DNA of 64,000 nucleotides from Clostridia bacterium. Lineage in GTDB: Bacteria; Bacillota; Clostridia; Christensenellales; Aristaeellaceae. Shown in pieces: positions 16,453 through 24,918 of the stretch (position 1 is its first letter; the number at the start of each line of letters is the position of its first letter). The stretch covers positions 1 through 64,000 of the forward strand of contig JAFTPN010000049.1 in the NCBI GenBank assembly GCA_017463245.1, read 5' to 3'. The translations under genes and the position numbers were made by a program. The notes under the pieces are model-generated. The model was not told where the DNA came from. It saw nothing but the letters and a program-made list of their open reading frames with translations, and ran no database searches.

Positions 16453-18339
16453 TTAGGGAATATACAGCATCCTGATGGCCGCCACCGTGCCGCTGGTGTT
16501 CAGTTCGTAGTCCAGCTGCCACTCGTGGCTGTCCGCTGTGTAGGCCACATAGCGGATGGTTCGGGTGCCGTCCTCGTTCTGATAGATCTTGCCGGTGCCG
16601 TAGGAATCATCATCGTAGAGGCCACGGTTGCCCGAGGGGCTGGCCACCTGGCCTGCATCGCGGAACTGGCTCACCACATCATTCTCCGTGCTGCCGATGC
16701 CTGTGGAGCGCGGGCCGGAGAATTGGGTAGTGGTGAAGTACAGTTCAGCCAGCACCCAGCCATTCTTGGTCTTGGCCATGGTGGCATGTCCCCAGTTGTA
16801 GTTGTACTTCTGGCACACCTCATTGATGCCCTGCAGCCACACTTCCTCCATGCTGTTGCCCTCGCCATAGGCCTTGTGGAAGTCCTCGCGGGTGGTGCTG
16901 TACAGGGTCAGGCCGTTGGCGGTGTCCGTCACGGTGTAGTACTTCTTGGGCTGGGGATTGAAGGTGAACTTATATCCCACCGTGAGGGTGTTGCTGGCCT
17001 TGCCGTTGCCGTTCACCGCCACCGCCTGCAGCGTTACGCGGCCGCTGGGCAGGTAGAAGGGCTCACCCGTCCACACCGGGCTGTCCGCATCGGGGGTGGA
17101 GCCGTCGATGGTGTAGTAGATGGTGATATCGTCGTCGTTCTCGTTTTCCTTGCCGGGACGCAGCCAGATGCGCTGGCGGCGGTCATAGGTACCCGGCTGG
17201 AGGCTGTAGCCCGGCGTCTGGGGCGAGGGCATGAACACCTTGTAGCTGGCTGTGAGCGGGTCGCTGACCAATTCGCCGCTGACCGCCACCGCCCGCAGGT
17301 TCCAGATACCCTCATCCAGGTGGATGCTCTCCGTGGCCAGGGTGCCTTCCTCCGGCAGCACGGCATTCTCGTCAAAGGTGTAATACACATCGTACCCCTG
17401 GGGAGAGGTGAGCGTGATGGTCTTTTTCTCGGTGTAGTAGCCCGCGGTGAGATCCACCATGGGCGACTGGGGCAAAAGCTCCATGCGCTGCTGGCGGAAG
17501 GTGTTGTTGCCCGTGGCTTCATAGGCGGTCTGCATCAGTTCGCCCGCCTCCGCCCGGCGGTCAGAAGCCAGCAGGATGCGGATCACATTGCGGTAGGCCT
17601 CCGGTGCGCTGGGCACGACGTCGGTGTAGATGGAGCGATACAGCGCCTCGGCTTCCTCCACCCGGCCGGCCGCCTCATAGGCGCTGCCCAGGGTCAACAG
17701 GCCGCTGACGTTGATGTTCTCTTCGCCGTCCTTCTCCGCCGCCGTCTCAAACATGGCAATGGCACGGTCGATATCGCCGGTGTCCATCACCTCCTGGCCA
17801 ACCTCCCACATGGCGGCCGCCGTTGCGTCCTGGCCGAAGCGAGCCATCACCTTCTGGCCATCGTCGGTCCTGGTCAGGAAGAAATACACCCCCACCACAG
17901 CTGCCACCAGCAAAACGAACAGCACAATGGCCACATGGGTCCAGTTGACCTGGTGTTTGCTCAGGGGATGCTTTCTGCGGTGGTGAGCAGGCATCATGGT
18001 CTGCTGGCGGGTGGTATCGCCATACACGCTGCGGGCAGGGCGGTCATAGCCCGTCACCAGGGGCGTGCCATCGGCATTGAACACCTGGGGATCAGCGTAG
18101 AGGGGGATCTCCTTGGTATCCTGCTTGGCCACAGGATCCACATAAATGCGGCTGGCGCCCGCCTTGCCGGTGGATGCCGCCCTGGGCGCCGCAGCGGCGC
18201 TGGCATTGCGCGCACGCCGACCCTGCCGGATGGCACGCACGCCTTCCTCGTGATTCTCACCATGGTTCAGCAGCGCACCGCATCCGGGACAGAGGATATC
18301 ATTCTCCCCTGCATAGCTGCCGCAATGGGGACACAGCAT
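16453..18339 (-). CDS. zinc-ribbon, membrane-anchored TPR protein with chitobiase-like repeats
   Basis: 628 residues. The first 20 hold a zinc ribbon (CPHCG then CPGCG). A low-complexity basic linker leads to one membrane helix near 133-155. Outside, TPR-like helices (about 165-280) precede two domains resembling the CHB_HEX C-terminal/Fn3-like fold (VYYTFDENA near 330; IYYTIDGSTPDADSPVWTG near 420). A Trp/Tyr-rich C-terminal domain of about 150 residues is not recognised. The start has GGGGAGAG upstream. The family is seen in Clostridia as uncharacterised zinc-ribbon proteins. A sugar- or wall-binding role outside the membrane is a guess from the fold resemblance. It is the last gene of its operon. 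Confidence 0.65.
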   Translation of the reverse strand: MLCPHCGSYAGENDILCPGCGALLNHGENHEEGVRAIRQGRRARNASAAAAPRAASTGKAGASRIYVDPVAKQDTKEIPLYADPQVFNADGTPLVTGYDRPARSVYGDTTRQQTMMPAHHRRKHPLSKHQVNWTHVAIVLFVLLVAAVVGVYFFLTRTDDGQKVMARFGQDATAAAMWEVGQEVMDTGDIDRAIAMFETAAEKDGEENINVSGLLTLGSAYEAAGRVEEAEALYRSIYTDVVPSAPEAYRNVIRILLASDRRAEAGELMQTAYEATGNNTFRQQRMELLPQSPMVDLTAGYYTEKKTITLTSPQGYDVYYTFDENAVLPEEGTLATESIHLDEGIWNLRAVAVSGELVSDPLTASYKVFMPSPQTPGYSLQPGTYDRRQRIWLRPGKENENDDDITIYYTIDGSTPDADSPVWTGEPFYLPSGRVTLQAVAVNGNGKASNTLTVGYKFTFNPQPKKYYTVTDTANGLTLYSTTREDFHKAYGEGNSMEEVWLQGINEVCQKYNYNWGHATMAKTKNGWVLAELYFTTTQFSGPRSTGIGSTENDVVSQFRDAGQVASPSGNRGLYDDDSYGTGKIYQNEDGTRTIRYVAYTADSHEWQLDYELNTSGTVAAIRMLYIP

Positions 18340-18367
18340 CGTCTCTCCCCTTTCTGTGGTTCATTGG

Positions 18368-19048
18368 TTACTCTTGTTCCTTTTTCGGGCGGTTGTTCAC
18401 CGGCTGGCCGTTGATCACCAGGTCGAAGGAACACTTCAGGAATGCCGCAGCCTTTTCGCACATCACGATGCGGCTCATGTAGATTTGGAGGTACTCCATC
18501 ACCGAGGAGCTTTCGTCCATCACCAGCTCGTGGCGGATGATGCGGTTCTTGCGATCCACCGTCACCTGGTTTTCCTGGATGGAGAAGTTCACCCGGTCAT
18601 GCACGTCGGTCACATCGGGCTTGCCGTGGCGCACGCGGGTCTTGTGGGCGTCGCTCTTGTCACCCAGGGCCAGCGCAGCGGAAACCGCGCTGGAAATAAA
18701 CCCGCTCTGCTCCTCATGGTTGCCCACCGCGGTGATGATCTCCATCACGTCGTTCATGTCCATGCCGGTTTCCCGCAGGATGGGGAAAAGCATCACCGCG
18801 CCATTGGGGCCATGCTCGTGGCGGTTCACGGAGTTGCCCACGTCATGCACCCAGCCGGCGATGGCCGCCAGCTCGATCTCCCGGGGCGAGTACCCCAGCG
18901 CCTTGAGGATGCCGGAGGCGGTCTTGCTCACATAGCTCACATGGCGGGGGCCATGATCCGTATACCCGCAGGCTTCCAGGTAGTTGTTGCCCGCCCGGAT
19001 CAGCGCCTTGATGGCCTCATTCTGCTTGATATCCTGTAATGTTACCAT
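18368..19048 (-). CDS. HD-domain phosphohydrolase
   Basis: 226 residues. Metal-ligand-like residues appear in order: HGPRH near 33, WVHDVGNSVNRHEHG near 67-80, GNHEE near 109 and GDKSDAHKTRV near 129. This is the H...HD...H...D pattern of the HD superfamily. The Asp and Lys near GDKSD suggest a real active site. The start has AAGGAG six bases upstream. Such proteins hydrolyse phosphoester bonds in nucleotides or second messengers; substrate cannot be told, and it is not an HD-GYP because the GYP block is absent. It is located between HEAT and zinc-ribbon genes. Confidence 0.8.
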   Translation of the reverse strand: MVTLQDIKQNEAIKALIRAGNNYLEACGYTDHGPRHVSYVSKTASGILKALGYSPREIELAAIAGWVHDVGNSVNRHEHGPNGAVMLFPILRETGMDMNDVMEIITAVGNHEEQSGFISSAVSAALALGDKSDAHKTRVRHGKPDVTDVHDRVNFSIQENQVTVDRKNRIIRHELVMDESSSVMEYLQIYMSRIVMCEKAAAFLKCSFDLVINGQPVNNRPKKEQE

Positions 19049-19063
19049 ATGTGTCTCCTTGGC

Positions 19064-19891
19064 TTACTGCATACCGTTCAGGGCGTTGTACTCCGGATCA
19101 TCGTCGAAGTCCCGCTCCGGGGCCACGCCGTCCAGCATTTCGATGGCGTTGCGGATCTCGATGAAGTCGATGTACCCCACCCGGTCGTCATTGGCGGCCT
19201 TCAGCAGGTCGGGCAGAGCACGGTCGTCCCCCAGCTTGCCCAGGTAGCTGGCAAACAGCGCCCGGCGGGAGGGGTTCTCACGGAATAAACGAAGCGCAAG
19301 CTGAAAAACCTGCTCGTTGCCCGGATAATTCGCCAGAATGTCCAGCATGGCCTCCTGACCAGCCTCGTTGGCCTTGGGCAGCGCCTCCAGCAGGGGCTGC
19401 ACCACGCCGTGACCCATCTCGCCCAGGCTTTCCAGGGCGTTGTCGCACAAATCGTCCTTCTGGGGGCGGTTCATCTGCCAGGAGATGTAGAGCATCTTGG
19501 GCAGGGTGCTTTCCATTTCACGCAAAAGGCCAATGGCGATCATCTTGGCTTCTTCGCCAGCCTCCTCGTCCTTGAGCAGCGCCACCAGCCGCTTCTCGCA
19601 GGGCTTGCCCACCGCCTGGATCTGATCCAGCAGCAGGTCAGGCACGGGCACTTCCTTGTCGCAGTACTCGCACAGCCAGTCCACCAGATCCTTGGGATCC
19701 TCAAACTGGGTGAAGTACGCGCCGGGGGTGATGCCCTCCAGCCAGCGGGCAGGGGTGTTCAGAAAGGTCATGTACACCCGGGGCATATCCGCCTCCATGG
19801 CGTCGAAATTGCGGTACTCCTTCTGGTGCTCCTGCATCCACTTGGAGGTATAATCAGCAAATTTCTGGTCAAAGTCAATGCACTTTCTCAT
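19064..19891 (-). CDS. HEAT-repeat-like protein of unknown function
   Basis: 275 residues, soluble, acidic and largely helical. Repeating helical pairs such as NALESLGEMGHGVVQPLLEALP and ALFASYLGKLGDDRALPDLLKAAND resemble HEAT/PBS-lyase-type repeats. These usually act as protein-interaction scaffolds. The ATG at 19891 has AAGGAG eight bases upstream. A GTG nine bases earlier, overlapping the TPR gene's stop, is too close to the same site. It is cotranscribed with TPR and HD genes. No enzymatic motif is visible. Confidence 0.65.
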   Translation of the reverse strand: MRKCIDFDQKFADYTSKWMQEHQKEYRNFDAMEADMPRVYMTFLNTPARWLEGITPGAYFTQFEDPKDLVDWLCEYCDKEVPVPDLLLDQIQAVGKPCEKRLVALLKDEEAGEEAKMIAIGLLREMESTLPKMLYISWQMNRPQKDDLCDNALESLGEMGHGVVQPLLEALPKANEAGQEAMLDILANYPGNEQVFQLALRLFRENPSRRALFASYLGKLGDDRALPDLLKAANDDRVGYIDFIEIRNAIEMLDGVAPERDFDDDPEYNALNGMQ

Positions 19892-19896
19892 GTCGT

Positions 19897-21555
19897 TCAC
19901 TCCTTATCTTCGGGGAAGGCTTCCATCCGCCGGGCGATCTTCCGCAGCACGCGGCTCACCTTGCGCATGGATACCGGCATGCGGCGCACCACCTTTGCGG
20001 CGGCCTCATCCTGCTCCGTCAGGCGCAGATACAGGATCTCCACAGCCTTCACCCATATATATCGTTCCAACCCAGCCGCCGCGTGGCGCTGACCATCGGT
20101 CAACAGCGGCCACAGCTCCGCGGCAAATTCCACGATCATCTCACTCTGGCGGTGCCTGCTGGTTTCCTCCAGCAAGCTCGGCAGAAACGCCCGCCACAGG
20201 TGCCTTTTCCCCTGCGGAACAGGCTGACACTCCGCCGTGGACATCCGCTGCCCCATCAATACGTTCAGCGGCCCCGTTTCCCCAAGCTGCGCCATGTGGA
20301 GCATCACCTTGTGCCGCACGTCCGGGTGCACCGTGGGGCTGGTAAGCAGCTCCCTCATGTATTGCCGGATGCCGGGTGCATCCTGGGCGGAGAGCACCTC
20401 CAGGCACTTAAGCTGTATGCCCGGGTTGCTCACCGTGAAGCACCAGTCGATGGCCATGCGGCTGTCGCTGCCGGGGGCAAGCATTTCCTCCGGGGAAAGC
20501 CGCTGCTCGTCGGCTTTGATCAGGCTTTGCAGCATGGTCTGCGCCTCCGCATTGGGAAGCATCCCCATGGGCGGCAGCAGGCCATCCTCCCGCTCCCGCG
20601 ACCAGCGCAGCAGCGCCACCGCGCGAATGTCCTCAGGATCCAGCCGCATTATCCGCTGCCACCAAGCCTTTGCCTGGGCGGTGTCGCCCTGCTCCCAGGC
20701 CAGGTTGGCCAGGTGATGCATCAGCATGATGCGGCAGGGCTGCTGGCGGTGGCGAGCCAGCAGGAATTCTTCTCTCGCTTTGTGGGCAGACAGCGTCCAC
20801 GCCGCGGTGAGGAACATTTCCTCCCCTTCGGCGGTATAGCACAGCTTTTCTGCCTGATGCAGCAGCCCCAGCGCCACGCGCCTGCGCCCCATGGCGTTCA
20901 CCGCCACGCAGAGCATACACGCCGCCCGGGCATTGCTGGGATCCCGCCGCAGGGCGATGGTCAGCGCCTGCGCCGCCTCGCTGAAGCGGTTCTCCGCCAT
21001 CAGCAGCAGCGCCAGGGTGATCAGCAGCCTGGCCGGTCGCTTCGCCATGCGGATGGCGCGCCGCAGCCGCCTCTCGCCCAGCTCCTGCCTGCCATTGCGC
21101 CAGGCCAGCAGTCCACGCTGGATCAGCTGCCCCAGCCGGAAGGCGTCCCGGGGTTCCTCCACCTCGTCCAGCTCCGAGAGCATGGCGCGGGCTTCGTCAG
21201 CAATGTCGCTGTAAGGGTCTTCGTTCAAGTAGTGATACAGGCTGTCCAGCGCGGCCTCCGGCTTGCCCAGGGCAGCCTGGCACCGCGCCAGCTCCATCCA
21301 CACCTGGGTGGGAATGTCCCGCCCCGCCGTGAGGCGATACAGCAGCGTGGCCGCCTGCTCGTAGCAGCCCAAGCGGCGCAGTTCCTCGGCCAGGTGCAGC
21401 CATCCGGCGGGCGTGTCCTCCTGCTGGGCGGCGCGGCGCAATAGCTCCACCGCCTCCATGGGATGCCCCTTGCGTCGGTGTTCATAGGCGCCCTTGCGCA
21501 TTTTGCCTGCGCTTAACCGAAACGGAACCACCTGCCCCATGTTTCTTTCGCTCAT
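19897..21555 (-). CDS. large TPR-repeat protein
   Basis: 552 residues, soluble and Arg-rich. Many tetratricopeptide units are recognisable: AVELLRRAAQQEDTPAGWLH, EQAATLLYRL, LARCQAALGKPEAALDSLYHY, FSEAAQALTIALRRDPSNARA and QAKAWWQRIMRLDPEDIRA. The last 200 residues are helical but less regular. It starts at an ATG with AGGAG upstream, 15 bp after hslO. It probably serves as a scaffold; partner proteins may be the adjacent HEAT and HD products. No catalytic residues are evident. Confidence 0.75.
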   Translation of the reverse strand: MSERNMGQVVPFRLSAGKMRKGAYEHRRKGHPMEAVELLRRAAQQEDTPAGWLHLAEELRRLGCYEQAATLLYRLTAGRDIPTQVWMELARCQAALGKPEAALDSLYHYLNEDPYSDIADEARAMLSELDEVEEPRDAFRLGQLIQRGLLAWRNGRQELGERRLRRAIRMAKRPARLLITLALLLMAENRFSEAAQALTIALRRDPSNARAACMLCVAVNAMGRRRVALGLLHQAEKLCYTAEGEEMFLTAAWTLSAHKAREEFLLARHRQQPCRIMLMHHLANLAWEQGDTAQAKAWWQRIMRLDPEDIRAVALLRWSREREDGLLPPMGMLPNAEAQTMLQSLIKADEQRLSPEEMLAPGSDSRMAIDWCFTVSNPGIQLKCLEVLSAQDAPGIRQYMRELLTSPTVHPDVRHKVMLHMAQLGETGPLNVLMGQRMSTAECQPVPQGKRHLWRAFLPSLLEETSRHRQSEMIVEFAAELWPLLTDGQRHAAAGLERYIWVKAVEILYLRLTEQDEAAAKVVRRMPVSMRKVSRVLRKIARRMEAFPEDKE

Positions 21556-21570
21556 GGCCTCTCCTGATGT

Positions 21571-22464
21571 TTATTCCCGGCTCGCCCGCTGGAACAAGTC
21601 CTTCAGCTCGTCGGTGGAAAACTGATAATAGCTGTGGCAGAAGTGGCAGCCCAGCTCGGCGCCCTTGTCCTCGTCGATGAGGTTCTGCAGCTCCTTGCGT
21701 CCCAGGGAGATCAGCGCCTTCTCCATGCGGTAGCGGGAGCAGCCGCAATGGTAGCGCAGGGGTTCCCGCTCCAGCACCACAGGATCCATGCCCCGGAACC
21801 AGTCCTCCAGCAGCTCCTCCTTGGGTGCGAAGGTCATTTCACGGCTGATGTCGGCAAACATGGGGCTGCGCAGCTCCAGCTGGTCGATGGTAGAGTCCTC
21901 GCAGCCGGGCAGCGGCTGGATCAAAAGGCCGCCGGCCTTCAGCACCGCATCGCCGCTGGTCAGCACACCCAGCGCCACCAGCGAGGGCGACTGCTCGCTC
22001 ACGGTGAAATAATTCGCAAAGTCAATGGCCAGCTCGCCGCTCACCAGCTCGATCTGCCCCACATAGGGTTCACGCAGACCCAGATCCTTCACCACGCTCA
22101 TGCGGCCATCCTTGCCCACGGCGGCGCCTACATTCAGCTTGCCGTCCTCCCGCAGGGGAAGCTCCACCTGGGCATTGTCGGCATAGACCTTCAGGTCGCC
22201 GTGGTTGGCCACCGCGCACAGCGTGCCCATGGGGCCGCCGCCCTTGATGGTCACGGTGACGGATTCATTTTCGCCCTTCATCATCACGCCCATCATGGAG
22301 GTGGCCGTCATCAGGCGCCCCATGGCCGCGGTGCAAACAGGCGTGGCGTGGTGGATGTCCGCCGCACGCTGGCACATGGCGGTGGTCTCGCACATCATCA
22401 CGCGCACCTGACCGTCCATCAGGCTCAGGCGGATCAGCTCGTCGCCTTCACGTCTCTCTATCAT
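21571..22464 (-). CDS. hslO: Hsp33 redox-regulated chaperone
   Basis: 297 residues, normal for the family. The N-domain contains MGRLMTATSMMGVMMK and the conserved VKDLGLREPYVGQIELVSGELA. The C-terminal redox switch keeps all four zinc cysteines as CGC and CHFC. Oxidation releases zinc and activates holdase activity, which protects this anaerobe from oxidant-induced unfolding. The ATG at 22464 overlaps the methyltransferase stop in an ATGA junction and has GGGAGAG upstream. A longer open frame upstream lies inside the methyltransferase gene and is not used. Confidence 0.96.
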   Translation of the reverse strand: MIERREGDELIRLSLMDGQVRVMMCETTAMCQRAADIHHATPVCTAAMGRLMTATSMMGVMMKGENESVTVTIKGGGPMGTLCAVANHGDLKVYADNAQVELPLREDGKLNVGAAVGKDGRMSVVKDLGLREPYVGQIELVSGELAIDFANYFTVSEQSPSLVALGVLTSGDAVLKAGGLLIQPLPGCEDSTIDQLELRSPMFADISREMTFAPKEELLEDWFRGMDPVVLEREPLRYHCGCSRYRMEKALISLGRKELQNLIDEDKGAELGCHFCHSYYQFSTDELKDLFQRASRE

Positions 22465-23240
22465 ATGTTTCTCTCCCCTTCCAATGCCCCATCGGGATCC
22501 AGCCGCCGGATGGCCGCAAAGTGCCACCGATGCTCCGTGTCCCTGGGTGCTTCCATCTTGCCGTTGCCAAAGACCATCACCCGGTCGAAGCCCGCCTGAT
22601 GCAAAAGGTTCACCAACCCCTGCATGCTGTGGGCGCGCTGCTTCTGCTCCTCGTCGATGCGCTTATAGCTGCCGTCCTTCTGCTTCACAAAGATGCACAG
22701 GTGCATGTCCAGCAAGCCCGTCTTTTCCGAGAAGCGGTTCTGCCACAGGTAGGTCACGTCCTCCCGATCCTCGCAGATCATCTGGTTGCCCAGGGCGTTT
22801 TTCAGCTTGTAGGGCGTGGACACATCGAAGAACAGGCCTCCGCCCGGCCGCAGCGCAGCCCGCGCCGCCTGGAAGAAGGCCAGCACGTCCTTGTCCTCCA
22901 GGAGATAGTTCAGCCCGTCGCAGGTGGCCAGCACCGCATCCATGGGGCGGTGCAGCCGCAACTGGCGCATATCCTGGCGCACAAAGGGGATGGCCACACC
23001 CGCCTGCCGCGCCTTCTGGGCGGCGATCCACAGCATATCCTGGCTCAGATCCACACCGGTCACGTGGAAGCCCCTGCGGTACAGGGGGATCGTCAGCCCG
23101 CCGGTGCCGCAGGCGCACTCGCATATCTTGCCTTCGCGGATGCCGAAGGCGTTCATGATCTGCACGTAGAACTCTGCCCAGTCGGCATAGTTCACATCGT
23201 TCATCAGCTGGTCGTATACCTCAGCAAAGCCTGTGTACAT
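22461..23240 (-). CDS. class I SAM-dependent methyltransferase
   Basis: 259 residues. Motif I ECACGTGGLTIPLYRRG, the acidic post-I residue in VTGVDLSQDML, motif II DAVLATCDGLNYL and motif III ALRPGGGLFFDVS are all clear. The order fits the Methyltransf_25/YqeM-like group acting on small molecules or tRNA; the exact substrate is unknown. The start has GGAGA upstream. Translationally coupled to hslO by ATGA and apparently first gene of the operon. No promoter was confidently identified in the short space before the repeat element. Confidence 0.88.
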   Translation of the reverse strand: MYTGFAEVYDQLMNDVNYADWAEFYVQIMNAFGIREGKICECACGTGGLTIPLYRRGFHVTGVDLSQDMLWIAAQKARQAGVAIPFVRQDMRQLRLHRPMDAVLATCDGLNYLLEDKDVLAFFQAARAALRPGGGLFFDVSTPYKLKNALGNQMICEDREDVTYLWQNRFSEKTGLLDMHLCIFVKQKDGSYKRIDEEQKQRAHSMQGLVNLLHQAGFDRVMVFGNGKMEAPRDTEHRWHFAAIRRLDPDGALEGERNI

Positions 23241-23290
23241 GCATCATTCTCCGTCTCTGCTACTTCTACCGTGCAGGTCGCTGCCGGATG

Positions 23291-23416
23291 TTTCCACCTC
23301 ATCCGGCAGCTAAAGCTGCCACCTTCCCCTCAAGGGGAAGGCTTTGCCGGGTGCCGCTGTCTATGGCTTCCCCTTGAGGGGAAGCTGTCGCCGTCAGGCG
23401 ACTGATGAGGTGGAAA
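23291..23416. repeat. MITE-like element, copy 1 (126 bp, reverse orientation)
   Basis: The ends are perfect 12-bp inverted repeats (TTTCCACCTCAT at 23291-23302, ATGAGGTGGAAA at 23405-23416). Inside are two palindromes, each around CTTCCCCT...AGGGGAAG. Copy 2 lies at 31538-31665 in the opposite orientation with the same internal layout. No coding capacity. No clear target-site duplication is visible. Confidence 0.8.
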
Positions 23417-23587
23417 GCAGCATTCCTGCCCTGTCACTTTTTCCCGTTTCGCTTTCAGGCTCCCGCCGATGCGGCCGGAGTCCTTGGCGCTCAGTCCCGC
23501 CCAGCCTGTTTGCATAAGCGTTTCCGTCAGGCCGAAGCGTTCTGCCGCCGCATATTTGCGTTTTGCCTTTTCATCAAGCCGCCACAT
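23330..23587 (-). CDS. small acid-soluble spore protein (alpha/beta-type), 3' end running into a repeat element
   Basis: Residues 1-53 read MWRLDEKAKRKYAAAERFGL, then ETLMQTGWAGLSAKDSGRIGG and a basic end. This matches short clostridial alpha/beta SASPs, including the germination-protease-type region and the GWxxLSAKxSGRIGG core that binds DNA in spores. The start at 23587 has GGAGGG six bases upstream; the Met two codons earlier touches that site. The frame continues about 30 residues (PPHQSPDGDSFPSRG and on) translated from the MITE-like repeat, with no homology expected. The native stop has apparently been lost. Evidence that the organism sporulates. Confidence 0.8.
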   Translation of the reverse strand: MWRLDEKAKRKYAAAERFGLTETLMQTGWAGLSAKDSGRIGGSLKAKREKVTGQECCFPPHQSPDGDSFPSRGSHRQRHPAKPSP

Positions 23588-23641
23588 AAGCATCCCTCCG
23601 GTACCATTGTCCGTGATAGGTTGCTCATGCGGCAGATGTTT

Positions 23642-24580
23642 TTATTCCTGCTCTTCTTCCTCGTCGTCGAAGTCGTCGTCCTCCACCTCGGTGTTCAAGC
23701 CGCGGTTGACCACAGCGCCCTCGATCTGGCTGTTGATATACTTGTCAAACACCGCATTGGTAAAGCTGGCGGTGATGAAGCGGCTCAGCGCGAAGCCGAT
23801 GAGCGCGTAGTAGAAGAACAGACCCATGACGCAATAGAGGGGATTCACCACCAGCGCCAGCAGCAGCGCGATCACCATCGGCACACAATGCAAAAGGCGG
23901 ATGCCCACGCTCATGGGCAGGCGGGCGATGGCCAGCAGGAAGGCATTGCGCAGCACATCCTTGAACTTTAGCTGATAGCTCACGATCAGCGGATGCATAT
24001 AGGTCACCGCCAGCGACCACAGAATGCCCACCATCAGCACCAGCACCTGGGGAACGATCATCCAAAAGGAGGTGGTAGCGGCCATTTCGCCATAGAAATC
24101 CCAGCCCACCCACACGGCCAGGGGCAGGATGCCGGTGATCAGCGCAGTCAGCACGCCCTGCTTCCAGTTCAGCTTCACCGCGTCCTTGAAGTCCGACCAG
24201 ATAAAGGCGTGCTCGTCACGGCTCCAGTTGCGGGTCACATAAGCCACGCCGGGGGTAGCGATGCCGGTAATGGTAAAGCAGGGGATCAGCAGCAGCAGGG
24301 TGGTCTGCACCATGCCCATCAGCAGCACATCCGCATTGGCCACCAGTTCGCCATCCTCGCCCATCAGTCCGGTCAGGATGCCGGTGATGCCAAACATCAG
24401 CACCAGCATGGTGGGCAGCCACGCCACCAGATACATCAGATTCAGGCGGCACAGGCCGGAAAGGCGCACCCGCAGCATTTCCCAAAACAGCTGCCAGCGG
24501 GTGGTGGGCAGGTCTTCTTTGTTATAGTCCCCCTTGCCGCTCTTGCCATAATAATAGTTGTTCATAAACTTGCCAAACAT
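23642..24580 (-). CDS. YesL-like (DUF624) membrane protein
   Basis: 312 residues with about six membrane helices. The first cytoplasmic stretch leads into RWQLFWEMLRVRLSGLCRLNLMYLVAWLP, typical of DUF624/YesL. The end is strongly acidic (EVEDDDFDDEEEEQE). The ATG at 24580 has AAGGAGG about eight bases upstream; a Met ten codons earlier has none. Family members often sit near carbohydrate ABC transporter genes but their function is unknown; no such genes are adjacent here. Confidence 0.8.
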   Translation of the reverse strand: MFGKFMNNYYYGKSGKGDYNKEDLPTTRWQLFWEMLRVRLSGLCRLNLMYLVAWLPTMLVLMFGITGILTGLMGEDGELVANADVLLMGMVQTTLLLLIPCFTITGIATPGVAYVTRNWSRDEHAFIWSDFKDAVKLNWKQGVLTALITGILPLAVWVGWDFYGEMAATTSFWMIVPQVLVLMVGILWSLAVTYMHPLIVSYQLKFKDVLRNAFLLAIARLPMSVGIRLLHCVPMVIALLLALVVNPLYCVMGLFFYYALIGFALSRFITASFTNAVFDKYINSQIEGAVVNRGLNTEVEDDDFDDEEEEQE

Positions 24581-24613
24581 CGTGGTTCCTCCTTGCGCAT
24601 AGGCATTCAATAT

Positions 24614-24642
24614 ATTATATCATAATACCGCTAAAATGCAAA
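24614..24642 (-). promoter_or_regulatory. promoter of YesL-like gene
   Basis: On the minus strand a TTTGCA (plus 24637-24642) and a consensus TATAAT (plus 24614-24619) are separated by 17 bp, about 35 bp before the start codon. Confidence 0.6.
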
Positions 24643-24676
24643 TGCAGACTTGCCGCAGCAAGCCTGCAAATACGTG

Positions 24677-24863
24677 TCAAAAAAGCGGCAAAGCCACTTT
24701 TTTGAGGAATTGCGCTCCGTCACTGTGTCCGGCGCACGCGCCGTCCACGGCCGTTCCTCCGCGTAAGGAAAGTTTCCGGCAAAGCCGGAAACGCCCCGCC
24801 CCGTCGGCAAAGCCGCCGGATACGATTACAGTCAGAGGCGCTGCGGCGCCTCCGACACCTCCC
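24677..24863. repeat. 180-bp dispersed repeat, copy 1 (inverted partner of 26592-26772)
   Basis: This stretch is, with scattered differences, the reverse complement of 26592-26772. Shared blocks are GTCACTGTGTCCGGCGCA, GTCCACGGCCGTTCCTCCGCGTAAGGAA-like, a CCGGCAAAGCCGG-type hairpin, and GATACGATTACAGTCAGAGG. It contains several small stems. The pair brackets the kinase and M42 peptidase genes. Bases 24864-24918 hold nothing recognised. Confidence 0.8.
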
Positions 24864-24918
24864 AAAGATTTCTTCAGCCTGATGCAAACTTACCTGTGCA
24901 AGCTTTCAATTGCACAGT

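Noticed and set aside
23291..23416. CRISPR array
   Set aside because: There are only two copies of the palindromes, no regular spacers and no cas genes; the structure is a single element with terminal inverted repeats.
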